Notes: generated by a model not told the origin, from the letters alone. 64,000 bases of DNA from Rhizobium grahamii CCGE 502 (GCF_000298315.2 NZ_AEYE02000037.1:62001-126000), one strand, 5' to 3'; positions 45,723-53,733 are shown, counted from the first letter of the stretch. Made by a program: numbers and translations.

Positions 45723-46934
45723 TCAGCCGACGGTGACGGTATTTTGTCTCGTCGCCATCGACACACTGACGAACGCGGCCATGCCCACCATGCCGAGGGC
45801 TGCCGTGGCGAACAACGACAAGCCGACACCGATCCGCTCCATTGCCATCGCGAAGACCAAAGGCGCGGCCGCTCCCATGGCAAGCCGCGCCGCCGCCATC
45901 CTGCCCGTGATCGCGCCATAACCGTCGCTCCCGAACAGATAGAGCGGCAGGCTGCCCTGCGCGATCGAGTTGATCCCGGATCCCAGGCCAACGCATATGG
46001 CGAACGCGATGGCCCCCGGCAGCCAGCTTCCGCTCAGGCCTAGGATGACGATGCCAGTCACCATAAGCGCCGCCGATATGACAGCCAGCAAGGGCGGCGA
46101 CAACCGCGTTCCGAAGATCATGTTGATCAGGCGGCTCAGAACCTGCGCCGGTCCGAATAGCGACCCGATGACCACCGCCGCTGTCCCGAGACCGAGATTC
46201 CCAAGCATCGGAACCATATGCGCGAGGATGGACGCTAGGGTGAACCCGAGGATGGCGAAGGCGGCTGAGACGACGATCATCGCGCCGCGGCGCGCTTCCG
46301 GCGGGATCACACCAATCACCCGTTCACGTTCGCGGGTTGCTCCTCTGGCGTTTGCAGCCTTTCCCCTCCGCATCATCCAGAAATGCAGGGGCATGCAGAC
46401 GAGCAGATTGAGGGCGGCGAACGCCAGGTAGATTTCCCGCCACGACAGGCATTCCATCAGCGCGGAGGATATCGGCCAGAAGATCGTGGAGGCGAAGCCG
46501 CCGATGAGCGTCAGGTAGGTGATGCTCCGGGATGCCGTCTTGGGTTCGCTCTCAACGAGCGCCGCGAATGCCGCCTGGTACTGGACCATCCCCGAGGATA
46601 TCTCCAACAGGACGATCGCGAGCGCGAAGACCGGTACCGATGGCGACCATGCACACAACGCGAGCGTGAGCGCGGAGAGTACCGATCCGACGGTGAGAAC
46701 GGTCGTTGCCCCGGCCCTGTCCATCTGCCTGCCGATCACGGGAGCCGATAGGCCTCCGATGAAGAGCGAGGCCGAGAAGACGCCAAAGACCTGCTCGAGC
46801 GTGATGCCGAGATCCTTCGCCATGCCAGGCGCGAGGATCGAGAACGAGTAGTAGAGCGTCCCATAGCCGATGATCTGTGTCAGGCCGAGCGCAGAGATCG
46901 TTGTGAGCGAAGTCGCGTTCCTTGTATCACGCAT
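45723..46934 (-). CDS. MFS transporter in the arsenic island
   Basis: 403 residues from ATG 46934, overlapping the upstream arsR by 8 bp; a longer frame is antisense to nothing but starts without a ribosome binding site. Twelve membrane helices expected, with GYGTLYYSFSILAPGMAKDLG in helix 1 and the IGRQMDRAGATTVLTVGS loop 2-3 motif. Co-transcribed with an arsR gene. Rhizobial MFS arsenite exporters of the ArsK type are found in this arrangement, so efflux of trivalent arsenicals is likely, but ArsK identity is not proven. Confidence 0.75.
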   Translation of the reverse strand: MRDTRNATSLTTISALGLTQIIGYGTLYYSFSILAPGMAKDLGITLEQVFGVFSASLFIGGLSAPVIGRQMDRAGATTVLTVGSVLSALTLALCAWSPSVPVFALAIVLLEISSGMVQYQAAFAALVESEPKTASRSITYLTLIGGFASTIFWPISSALMECLSWREIYLAFAALNLLVCMPLHFWMMRRGKAANARGATRERERVIGVIPPEARRGAMIVVSAAFAILGFTLASILAHMVPMLGNLGLGTAAVVIGSLFGPAQVLSRLINMIFGTRLSPPLLAVISAALMVTGIVILGLSGSWLPGAIAFAICVGLGSGINSIAQGSLPLYLFGSDGYGAITGRMAAARLAMGAAAPLVFAMAMERIGVGLSLFATAALGMVGMAAFVSVSMATRQNTVTVG

Positions 46935-47289
46935 GCGGGTTCGCTTCCGGTGTCTCGGTGGAGCAGCAGTCCCCCTTGCTCTCGGGTGTCCCAAGGACGC
47001 GTGGATGTCCCATGCAGCAGTCATGCATGAGGAACGTCACCAGACCGGAGAGCGCATCGTAGTTGGCGCTGTATAGAATCGAGCGCGACTCACGTCTCTG
47101 CCCGATCAGTCCTGCGCGTTCGAGCTCCTTGAGATGGAAGGAGATGTTGGACGGCGAGACGTTCATCTTCTCAGCGATCGCTCCGGCAGCCATCCCCTCC
47201 GGGCCTGCGACCACAAGGGTGCGCACCACCGCTAGACGAGTTTCCTGCGACAGTGCCGCGAATGACATAAGCGCTTGACGTTCGTCCAT
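46927..47289 (-). CDS. arsR: ArsR-family repressor (second copy)
   Basis: 120 residues. Winged helix (MAAGAIAEKMNVSPSNISFHLKELERAGLI). C-terminal cysteine pairs Cys91-Cys92 and Cys108-Cys109 form the likely metalloid site. Divergent from the DUF6428 gene across a 42-bp gap with a clear inverted repeat, and the first gene of the leftward arsR-MFS operon. Confidence 0.9.
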   Translation of the reverse strand: MDERQALMSFAALSQETRLAVVRTLVVAGPEGMAAGAIAEKMNVSPSNISFHLKELERAGLIGQRRESRSILYSANYDALSGLVTFLMHDCCMGHPRVLGTPESKGDCCSTETPEANPHA

Positions 47290-47291
47290 AT

Positions 47292-47307
47292 TTCAATACT
47301 CATTGAA
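47292..47307. promoter_or_regulatory. Candidate ArsR operator, TTCAAT-ACTC-ATTGAA
   Basis: A perfect 6-bp inverted repeat with 4-bp spacer lies between divergent arsR (start 47289) and the DUF6428 gene (start 47332). The position would let one dimer repress both directions. Confidence 0.65.
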
Positions 47308-47331
47308 TCATCGAAACAAGGAGTAGCGCAC

Positions 47332-47844
47332 ATGAATGCGATCGACAAGAGCCTCTCGACGGATATCACGCTCGGCCATCTTCTCGACATCCTGGCGACC
47401 GCGCCTGATGCCCCCCTGATCTTTCACTACGACGGACGCCCGGTGAAGGCGGGCTATCACGTGACCGAGGTGAAGGCAGGCCAGTTTTCGGCCCTGGACT
47501 GCGGAGCCAATTTTGAAGCGTGGTCGGAAATCTTCGTGCAGCTCTGGGACATCGACGAGGATGGGCGGACGCACATGCCCGCCGGAAAGTTCTCCGCCAT
47601 CATCCGGAAGGTCAGCGACCACGTGCAGCTTGAGCCGTCCGCAAAGCTCACCTTCGAAGTCAGCGATGGCGAGAGGCCTTTGGCTCTCTATTGCGCGGCT
47701 TACCCACGCCTGCAGGACGGATCATTTCTGGTGACGCTGGACGCTCGCCCCTCCACCTGCAAGCCTCGTGACCGCTGGCTTGTTGCGGAGAAAGCGAAGA
47801 GCTCTTGCTGTGCGCTATCCTCGAGCAGCAGTTGCTGTTCCTGA
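47332..47844 (+). CDS. DUF6428 family protein
   Basis: 170 residues from ATG 47332 (AAGGAG upstream). Core: LGHLLDILATAPDAPLIFHY, VKAGYHVTEVKAGQFSALDCG, and WSEIFVQLWDI. This DUF is commonly found beside arsenic resistance genes. The C-terminus is cysteine- and serine-rich (SSCCALSSSSSCCS) and could bind trivalent arsenic. Function unknown. Confidence 0.8.
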   Translation: MNAIDKSLSTDITLGHLLDILATAPDAPLIFHYDGRPVKAGYHVTEVKAGQFSALDCGANFEAWSEIFVQLWDIDEDGRTHMPAGKFSAIIRKVSDHVQLEPSAKLTFEVSDGERPLALYCAAYPRLQDGSFLVTLDARPSTCKPRDRWLVAEKAKSSCCALSSSSSCCS

Positions 47845-47865
47845 CCTAGTTTCGGGACAACAAAA

Positions 47866-47893
47866 AAGGCCGGGGCGAAATCGCACCGACCTT
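47866..47893 (-). terminator. Intrinsic terminator reading leftward
   Basis: On the minus strand AAGGTCGG (47893-47886) pairs with CCGGCCTT (47873-47866) with one mismatch, followed by a run of T from 47867 to 47862. It would end leftward transcription from the small Cys-rich gene and may also act on the DUF6428 transcript. Confidence 0.6.
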
Positions 47894-48125
47894 CCTGATC
47901 ATCGTCCTATCACCAGTGCCAGTACATCCGTGGCCAAAAGCTTGAACGATGGGGCATCGCGAGCAGCGAAATGATCTCAGCGCTCATCAGCGATGCCGAT
48001 GAAGGGCTTCTATCTGACGAATGTGTTCGCAACATGTCGGCAGCGGGTTAGGCGCCAATCCAGTCGTTGGCTGGCTCTTCTTTGGTCGAGAGCATCCGCC
48101 CTATCCTGCTCCCGGGCCACCTTCC

Positions 48126-48350
48126 TCAGGATCGCGCGTACGGATCGAATTCCATGCTCGCGTCCAGTTCAACGAGCAGCGCGTCGGACTCCAGGCAATC
48201 GCAGCAGATGCCGAAGCAATCCTCGTCGAAGTCGGCCGCGCTTCTTGCCCGTCGGCAGCAATCGCAGACGATGGCTCCGCGGCAGGTCCGCCTCGGCATC
48301 AGTATTTCGAGCGACAGTTCCTCGACGGCGTGCGCGGCAGGTCCGGGCAT
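48126..48350 (-). CDS. Small cysteine-rich hypothetical protein, 74 residues
   Basis: The ATG at 48350 is preceded by AGGGAGG with 6-nt spacing. The protein has IVCDCCRRARSAADFDEDCF and GICCDCLESDALLVELD, a C-x-C-C ... C-x3-C-C-x-C pattern suited to zinc binding or a metal-thiolate site, then an acidic DPYARS end. A leftward terminator at 47866-47893 lies downstream, supporting a real minus-strand gene. Family not recognised. Confidence 0.5.
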   Translation of the reverse strand: MPGPAAHAVEELSLEILMPRRTCRGAIVCDCCRRARSAADFDEDCFGICCDCLESDALLVELDASMEFDPYARS

Positions 48351-48429
48351 CGCAACCTCCCTGAGTTCGTGATTCTCAAAGGAGATGGTACCGTCCGTGC
48401 GAGTTTTCCAGACCGGATGCCCGTGGAAG

Positions 48430-49106
48430 GGGCCATCATTGGCCGGCAGGCGGCTTCACGTTCGAAATGAAGGCGAGATCCAAGACGGCGTTGAAGTATC
48501 TTCGAGGAGGTCGTCGGCTGGATTGTCGCCACGCAGACATGCGATGTGGTGAATTTCGGGCGCAACAAGGACTATGTCATGGTCTGCCCGATCATCGTTG
48601 CCGACGAGCGTCTCCGCAGGCAGGTCATCAACGGCGTGACGCCTTCGGCAGCCATCCTAGAACTCCGGGCAGATGAATGCCACGTGATCGATCTTGGCAA
48701 GGCCGCCAGCATTCACAAGCGAGTCCTTTCCAGCCTCCCTCGGAAGGACGGATTCAGCAAAGACCTTTCTCGCAGCGTGTTCCAGCAATCCCTGGAGCGG
48801 CGTTTCGGACGATTCGTCTTTCCTGATTGGCTATGCACCAGGCCGTTGAGACAGCTCCGTGACCGGGCACGCGAGAAGCACAAGACAGGCGGTTCGGTCG
48901 GCGACGTCTACAAGGCAGTCGACGAGTTCCGGGTGCGCGGAAATCCCGACCCGGAAAGCCACGGGTCCGCCATCGGGTTCATCGCGGTCGTGGATGCGGA
49001 AAAGGAGAAGAAGACCACGAGGAAGGCGATCCGCGACGACTTCGACGCGCTGTCCAAGAAGTTCGTCTGGCCGGAGGCCTACATCAGGACGAGTTCTTCA
49101 CCGTAA
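48430..49106 (+). pseudogene. Decayed gene of an uncharacterised WRQGxF / TQTCDVV family
   Basis: From 48498 the frame reads IFEEVVGWIVATQTCDVVNF and then 186 residues from a possible GTG at 48546 to TAA at 49104-49106 (CPIIVADERLRRQVINGVTP early on). Upstream, fragments GRQ-GGFTFE (about 48442-48466) and NEGEIQDGVE (48466-48495) continue the same protein in two other frames. The whole looks like a single gene with several small indels. The family is known to me only as an uncharacterised one, with GWRQGDF near the start and a TQTCD motif. The 3' part may still be translated. Confidence 0.45.
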
Positions 49107-49136
49107 TGACGCTAGATGAGATGACGGCGCGCCAGC

Positions 49137-49268
49137 TCAAGGAAAGTCATTCAGTTCGGAGGTGTCGGAGACGACCGGGAAATGTGCCCATTCCAAACTG
49201 AAGTCGCCCTGCCGCCATCCGGAGAGCGCTTGCATCTCGTCATCGGTGAGACCTTCCACCGCCGCCAT
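49137..49268 (-). pseudogene. N-terminal fragment of the same WRQGDF family
   Basis: On the minus strand, ATG 49268 starts MAAVEGLTDDEMQALSGWRQ and continues GDFSLEWAHFPVVSDTSELN to a stop at 49137-49139 (43 residues). It has the GWRQGDF start of the family whose C-terminal part lies in the opposite orientation at 48430-49106. It is cut off before the TQTCD region. The two may be halves separated by an inversion, or remains of two copies. Confidence 0.45.
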
Positions 49269-49276
49269 GCCCGTCT

Positions 49277-49567
49277 TTACTTCAGCTTGAATTTGACTTT
49301 CTTGACCACCTTATTGGGAACGAAGGGGGCACCATCGTCAACAGCTTCTTCGCCCTGGGCAGCGACTCGGTCGGTCCAGTGATCCTGCCTTCCAGAATGC
49401 TTCTGAGGCTGCATCTTTGTCCATGTTGCCGTCGGGCGGCCCGATCCCTTCCCGGCGAGCCTGCGCGCGACCGCGAATTCTCCATCGGTGATGATCTTGT
49501 GCAAAGTCCGGCCGCCGAACTCGGTCTCCAGCAGGTCCACCGCGGGCGGTAGGTCGCCTGCGCAATT
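49277..49567 (-). pseudogene. 3' fragment of an unidentified gene
   Basis: The minus-strand frame reads PPAVDLLETEFGGRTLHKII, TDGEFAVARRLAGKG and a basic KVVKKVKFKLK end at 49277-49279, 8 nt before the WRQGDF fragment. Composition is protein-like and the spacing is operon-like. It has no start, being cut at about 49567 where the SDR gene begins. Family not recognised. Confidence 0.35.
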
Positions 49568-49577
49568 GGAGGCACAA

Positions 49578-49970
49578 ATGAGCGGTCAAAAGACGATTTT
49601 GATCACCGGTGCGTCACAGGGAATCGGTGCCGGACCGGTGAAGGCATTTCTCGACAAGGGCTGGAACGTCGTCGGCACATCCAGGCGCATCAGCAATACC
49701 ACGCCGTTCGATCGGACTGCCCGTCTCGAACTCGTCGACGGCGATGTCGGCGATCCGGCGACGGCCGAGCGCGTAGCACACCGGGCTGTGGATCGGTTCG
49801 GTTCCATCGACGCTCTCGTCAATGACGCCGGGATCGAGGGGTTCATCTATTTTACGAAGCAAGCCATCCGGCAGATGCTGCTTCAGAACTCCGGAGGAAG
49901 CGTCGTCACCATCACATCGTCGCTGACCGACCATCCGCCACGCCATCGCCGACGCGAAGCGTCTGGTTGA
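49578..49970 (+). pseudogene. Short-chain dehydrogenase remnant with internal deletion
   Basis: It keeps a native start (GGAGG 8 nt before ATG 49578) and the NAD-binding TGASQGIGAG motif. DALVNDAGI is joined directly to GFIYFTKQAIRQML, so about 20-25 residues between the NAG motif and helix 4 are missing. After SSLTD (49932) the sequence leaves the SDR family, so the catalytic YxxxK half is gone. Non-functional. Confidence 0.7.
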
Positions 49971-50148
49971 CTTTGCCTGCCTTCCATCCGATCCGGAAAT
50001 CGGAGCCGGCTGGGATGCATTCATCACCGCCGTCCAGCGCCCTGTCGCGCAGAATAATATTGGCAAGCTGATGGAGATGGGCCTTCCAACCAATGCCGAC
50101 ATTGAAACCCTGCTGGGTCACTACACGCAAACCCTTGCCGACAAGTAG
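49933..50148 (+). pseudogene. 3' fragment of an unidentified gene fused to the SDR remnant
   Basis: In a different frame from the SDR, the sequence reads IRHAIADAKRLVDFACLPSD, then AVQRPVAQNNIGKLMEMGLP and ends LLGHYTQTLADK-stop at 50146-50148. Helical and protein-like, without a start. The boundary at about 49933 marks a deletion junction. Confidence 0.35.
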
Positions 50149-50453
50149 GCCAATCGACGCCTGTGCAAAGTGCGGGACGTTGCATGGATGTAGACTGGAT
50201 CGGCACACCTGCTCGATGTTCTACCCACCAGGGCCCCCAAGATTGGTCCTGTCCACGTCGCTGACGGCATGGCGTATCTGATCGCCGCGCCGGAGGCTGC
50301 CCCTGAACCCTGCAAACGACATCAGGGTCAGCGGACCGATACCTTGGTACAATGTACTAGAGGTTGAACAACTCTTAGATTCAATCATATTCCGGTAGGT
50401 GATTTCCGACCGGTTGACGGAAACACCGCATGGTGGCCGTAACGGAGTTGGCC
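50149..50453. other. Upstream region of the response regulator
   Basis: 305 bp. Protein-like scraps (for example GPVHVADGMAYLIAAPE near 50250) suggest more gene debris. From 50336 lies CCGATACCTTGGT, a 13-mer that recurs at 53600-53612. It is followed by TACAAT and the near-symmetrical AGAGGTTGAACAACTCT at 50359-50375, probably the promoter zone of the response-regulator gene. Confidence 0.4.
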
Positions 50454-50834
50454 ATGGAAGGCGTTCGTCCATTGGTTTCAGTTGTTGACGATGATGTGTC
50501 GGTCCGCGAGTCATTGCCCGCGCTCCTTCAGTCGTTTGGCCTCGACAGCATCGCCTTCGCGTCGGCGGAGGAGTTTCTCGGTTCGGGCGCCCTTGCGACG
50601 ACGAGCTGTCTGCTTCTCGACGTCGTTATGACGGGAATGTCTGGACCGGACCTGCAGTGCGAACTCCTGCGCCGCGACAGCCCGGTCCCTGTCGTCTTTA
50701 TAACCGCGAACCATGACGAAAACCTGCGGTCAAGGCTCCTTGCGCAGGGCGCATCCGATTGTCTTTTCAAACCCTTCTTCGACGACACCCTCGAAAAGGC
50801 CGTCCTTCGCGCACTCGCAGACCGCAGCGGATGA
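50454..50834 (+). CDS. Stand-alone response-regulator receiver domain (FixJ type)
   Basis: 126 residues from ATG 50454, with GGAG 6 nt upstream (an earlier in-frame GTG/ATG at 50430 lacks one). A single REC domain: acidic pair in VVDDDVSVRES, phospho-Asp in CLLLDVVMTGMSGPDLQ, Thr in VFITANHDE and Lys in CLFKPF. There is no output domain. Single-domain FixJ-like regulators are frequent in rhizobia and act as phosphate shuttles or inhibitors. No histidine kinase is nearby. Confidence 0.88.
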   Translation: MEGVRPLVSVVDDDVSVRESLPALLQSFGLDSIAFASAEEFLGSGALATTSCLLLDVVMTGMSGPDLQCELLRRDSPVPVVFITANHDENLRSRLLAQGASDCLFKPFFDDTLEKAVLRALADRSG

Positions 50835-50839
50835 CGTGC

Positions 50840-51060
50840 TTGGCCTGGCATCACGGATGTTCACCACCGACCCGGTTCCAGATGCGATCCCGTGATTGGG
50901 GGCCCTTGGCGATGCCTCGACCGTTGGAATGGTGGAAGATGCCGCCTTTGTCGTGAAACACCTCGCTGACTTCGATGCCTCCGACTTAGGAGTCCGTTCG
51001 AGATGTCGGTGACCACAACGTGCAGTCCTTGCCCGGTGTCCGAAGACGCGGTCGGGGTCG
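50840..51060 (-). pseudogene. Glyoxalase/VOC-family remnant
   Basis: On the minus strand, GQGLHVVVTDI and then, after a frameshift, GIEVSEVFHDKGGIFHHSNG and GIAKGPQSRDR follow the order of a common VOC family in which GVDVSEVFHDAGG and FHH precede the final SFxDPDGN block. Both ends and the metal-site block are missing. Inactive fragment. Confidence 0.5.
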
Positions 51061-51075
51061 CCGAAACCCGGTGAA

Positions 51076-51675
51076 CTAATCGTCAGCCAGAGTTTGTGCG
51101 ATGGACCTTCCATAGGGAAAGAACATGTCCTTGCGCCCCTCCTGCCACGCGGACCGCAACTCCGCTTGCGTGATGTCCCAATCGGGCCAGGATTTCTTGC
51201 AGACCTCGCGCAGATCCTGGCGAAGGTCCTCAACTGTCGGGCGGCCGAAAAACCAATACCCATTGTAGAGTTTGTAGACGATCAAACCGGGTTCGAGGAC
51301 AATGACATGGGGGATCATCGGATTGTGAACCGGGTCCGTGTATTCCGCGATTTCGAGGTCCTGCTGTATCGACCGTCTCGGATCCGACAGAAATGGCCAA
51401 TGCGCCCCGACGCCGACGCCGCTGCGGAACTCGTGTGTTTCGGCAATGGTGTCGGTACTGATCGTCACCAGCCTGCAATACCCGACCTCCATCTCTCGAT
51501 AGAGCTGCAGCAACCCCTCATGCTGGCGCCGATCCTTGGGACAGAAGCTGCCTCGGCTGAGAACCAGGACCATGGGATACATGGCCTGTAACTGCGAGAG
51601 TTTTCGACGCTTGCCGGTGTGATCGCTGAGTTCGTAGTCTGGAAAAACCGCTCCCGAAACGATGTCCGATCTCAT
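51076..51675 (-). CDS. Peroxiredoxin-like AhpC/TSA-fold protein
   Basis: 199 residues from ATG 51675 with GGAGG 8 nt upstream (another ATG at 51690 encodes that site itself). LVLSRGSFCPKDRRQ places a peroxidatic-type Cys at 45, although the usual PxxxTxxC is altered to SRGSFC. A C-terminal extension (about 140-199) rich in Trp and charged residues is unusual. Located 33 nt after the gene for a flavin/iron-sulfur reductase fusion and transcribed in the same direction, so the fusion may reduce it or share its stress response. Confidence 0.8.
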   Translation of the reverse strand: MRSDIVSGAVFPDYELSDHTGKRRKLSQLQAMYPMVLVLSRGSFCPKDRRQHEGLLQLYREMEVGYCRLVTISTDTIAETHEFRSGVGVGAHWPFLSDPRRSIQQDLEIAEYTDPVHNPMIPHVIVLEPGLIVYKLYNGYWFFGRPTVEDLRQDLREVCKKSWPDWDITQAELRSAWQEGRKDMFFPYGRSIAQTLADD

Positions 51676-51708
51676 GTCCAATTCCTCCATTTGTGCGACG
51701 TTTGACCG

Positions 51709-53469
51709 CTACAGGTCTATGACGAGGTCACCTGCCGGTTGCGAGCAGCAAAGCAGCAGATTGCCGTCTGCGGCTCCATCGATCGGGCTCGGTTGATAGG
51801 TAACCGAGCCCGAGATCAATCCGGTCTCGCAGGTGTGACAAACGCCGGTCCGGCAGGACCAGCGCGCCGGCACATCGCATGCCTCAGCCAGGTCGAGCAG
51901 GCTGTGCATGCTTGAGTTCCAACGCACGACCAATCCGCTGCGGGCGAACGAAACCAATCCTCCGGAGCCGGGCTCGCCCGCCGGCTGATGCGGTGGCTGT
52001 CGCGGCGAAGTTGCGATTCCTGGCGTTATCGACGAACCGGCGCCGAACAGCTCCGTGTGGATGCGATGACGCGCAACTCCTACGCCAGCAAGTCCTTCCG
52101 TGAGGTCGCTCATGAACTTCGCAGGCCCGCAGAGGTAGAAATCGCTCTCGATCGGAAGGCCAAGCGCCTTGAGGATTGCCGCGTCCAGGTGGCCTGTCGA
52201 GTCATAGTCAGCGCCCTGCCGGTCGCCTGGCGCGGGGGCGCTGTAGCAGGTGTGCCAATGGGCATTCGGGAGCGACCGAAGGAGCTCGCGTATTTCCTGT
52301 GCGAATGGATACTCCAGGCTGTTACGCGTTCCGTAAAGCCACCAGATCTCCCGCTGCGACTTCTCCGCCGCGAGGGCATGAAGCATGCCGAGAACGGGCG
52401 TCATCCCGATCCCCGCGCTCAAGAATGCCACAGGTCCGTCGCTGCGGATCAACGTGAAGCTGCCGCGCGGCGCGCTCGCCTCCACGAGATCCCCCTCCTT
52501 CAATTCTTCGCATACGAATCTGCCGGCAGTGCCGTCGGGCTCCCGCTTGATAGTTACTCTGAAATGCAGGCCGTCCGCCCTGCCCGACAGTGAATAGCTT
52601 CGAAGAAGGATCGGAGCCGAGCGTGGCCGCAGCCGGAGCACGATGAATTGCCCTGGCAGATAGCTCTCCAGCAACCTGCCGTCCAACGGCTTGAGTTCAA
52701 GCGAGGTGACATGGTTGACCTCCGACGTCTTGCGAACCACGTGGAACTCCCGGAAGCCGTCCCACGCCGGGCGCGGCTCTATCGCGCCCGTCAGACCCGC
52801 ATTTCCCGTCACCTTTCCGCCCTCGGCCGATTGTGTGAGCAAAGCCTGGAACGAACGGCGCCAACCAGCGCTCAGCGACGGATTGCGCAGCGCCCGTTCC
52901 AATCGGTCGCGGGGATGTAAAGGCTTGTAGAGCAGCGCGTTGATCTCCGAGACGGTCATGCCGCCTTCTCCGGATGCGGTCTTGATGATGGCGTCGTCCG
53001 CTTGGACATACCCTTCCTCAAGAACGCGAAAATAGAAGCCCGGTCTGTCATGCAACACCAGCAGAGCCGCCATTTCGGGTACGTCCATGCGAATGCCAAG
53101 CCGGTAACAGGTGACGCGTGGCTGCGTCACCTCAAACAGCGCGCCACCGATGCGGTAGCGGTCGCCGATGCAGACTTCGGCGTCGGTAAGCCCGTCCACG
53201 GTAAAATTCTCCCCGAATTGTCCATAGACAAAGTCGCTTCGGCCCAAGTGTCTTTCCCAGTACCGGTAAGATTCGATCTGGTAGACGAACACCGCACGAT
53301 GCTCACCACCATGCCCGGTGCGATCCGCCTGCCCGTCGCCATCTATGTTCAATCGCCGGACCATGCGTGGGCCTTCGACTGGAAATTTCCAGATGGCCGT
53401 CGTGACGTTCCTGTTCTGCCATTCGACGTCGCGGGGCAACCCGACGTTGACGGAAAGAAGACGAGCCAT
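51709..53469 (-). CDS. MOSC - ferredoxin reductase - [2Fe-2S] ferredoxin fusion protein
   Basis: 586 residues from ATG 53469 (GGGAG upstream). Residues about 1-215 are a YiiM-like MOSC domain (ADRTGHGGEHRAVFVYQ, FGENFTVDG, a Cys in QPRVTCYRLG, then the 3-alpha extension). About 240-480 is an FAD/NAD(P)H reductase domain (RSYSLSG for FAD, AGIGMTPVLGMLHAL for NAD, DFYLCGPAKFM). About 500-586 is a plant-type ferredoxin with Cys539, Cys544, Cys547 and a Cys-Cys at 574-575. A self-sufficient electron chain to a molybdenum cofactor site is implied, as in N-hydroxylated-base reduction by YiiM/YcbX proteins. Substrate unknown. Confidence 0.87.
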   Translation of the reverse strand: MARLLSVNVGLPRDVEWQNRNVTTAIWKFPVEGPRMVRRLNIDGDGQADRTGHGGEHRAVFVYQIESYRYWERHLGRSDFVYGQFGENFTVDGLTDAEVCIGDRYRIGGALFEVTQPRVTCYRLGIRMDVPEMAALLVLHDRPGFYFRVLEEGYVQADDAIIKTASGEGGMTVSEINALLYKPLHPRDRLERALRNPSLSAGWRRSFQALLTQSAEGGKVTGNAGLTGAIEPRPAWDGFREFHVVRKTSEVNHVTSLELKPLDGRLLESYLPGQFIVLRLRPRSAPILLRSYSLSGRADGLHFRVTIKREPDGTAGRFVCEELKEGDLVEASAPRGSFTLIRSDGPVAFLSAGIGMTPVLGMLHALAAEKSQREIWWLYGTRNSLEYPFAQEIRELLRSLPNAHWHTCYSAPAPGDRQGADYDSTGHLDAAILKALGLPIESDFYLCGPAKFMSDLTEGLAGVGVARHRIHTELFGAGSSITPGIATSPRQPPHQPAGEPGSGGLVSFARSGLVVRWNSSMHSLLDLAEACDVPARWSCRTGVCHTCETGLISGSVTYQPSPIDGAADGNLLLCCSQPAGDLVIDL

Positions 53470-53582
53470 AAGACATACTCCCGATGCCAATGCTGCTTCG
53501 TTGAGGATCCAAAGCTCCTGATCCGTAAGCGGACATATTGCCGGGTCCCGTGACAAGAGAACATCCGACCGGACGCAATTCC

Positions 53583-53609
53583 ATTATACGAAGGTGTCGC
53601 CGATACCTT
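53583..53609 (-). promoter_or_regulatory. Promoter and operator of the MOSC-fusion operon
   Basis: On the minus strand a consensus TATAAT (53588-53583) lies 114 bp before the start codon. Directly upstream is AAGGTATCGGCGACACCTT (53609-53591), a 19-bp near-perfect inverted repeat of the length and place used by MerR-type activators. No clear -35 at standard spacing. Confidence 0.5.
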
Positions 53610-53715
53610 GGTTGAATGGTGGCTCGACGACGCGCGTGCTTTCATCAGGGATCGGCCCCGGTGATCAAAAGGCGAATACCTGGGCAGGCGTATTTTCATA
53701 GGTCACGCCTTGTTG

Positions 53716-53733
53716 AAACGATACGTATCGTTT
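53716..53733. promoter_or_regulatory. Perfect 18-bp palindrome AAACGATACGTATCGTTT
   Basis: Fully self-complementary and located 276 bp upstream of the efflux-pump genes and 246 bp upstream of the MOSC-fusion start codon. TetR-type repressors bind such sites. The TetR gene at 59608 is the obvious candidate. A half-site AAACGATAC recurs at 58073-58081, just before the aldo/keto reductase gene. Confidence 0.65.
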
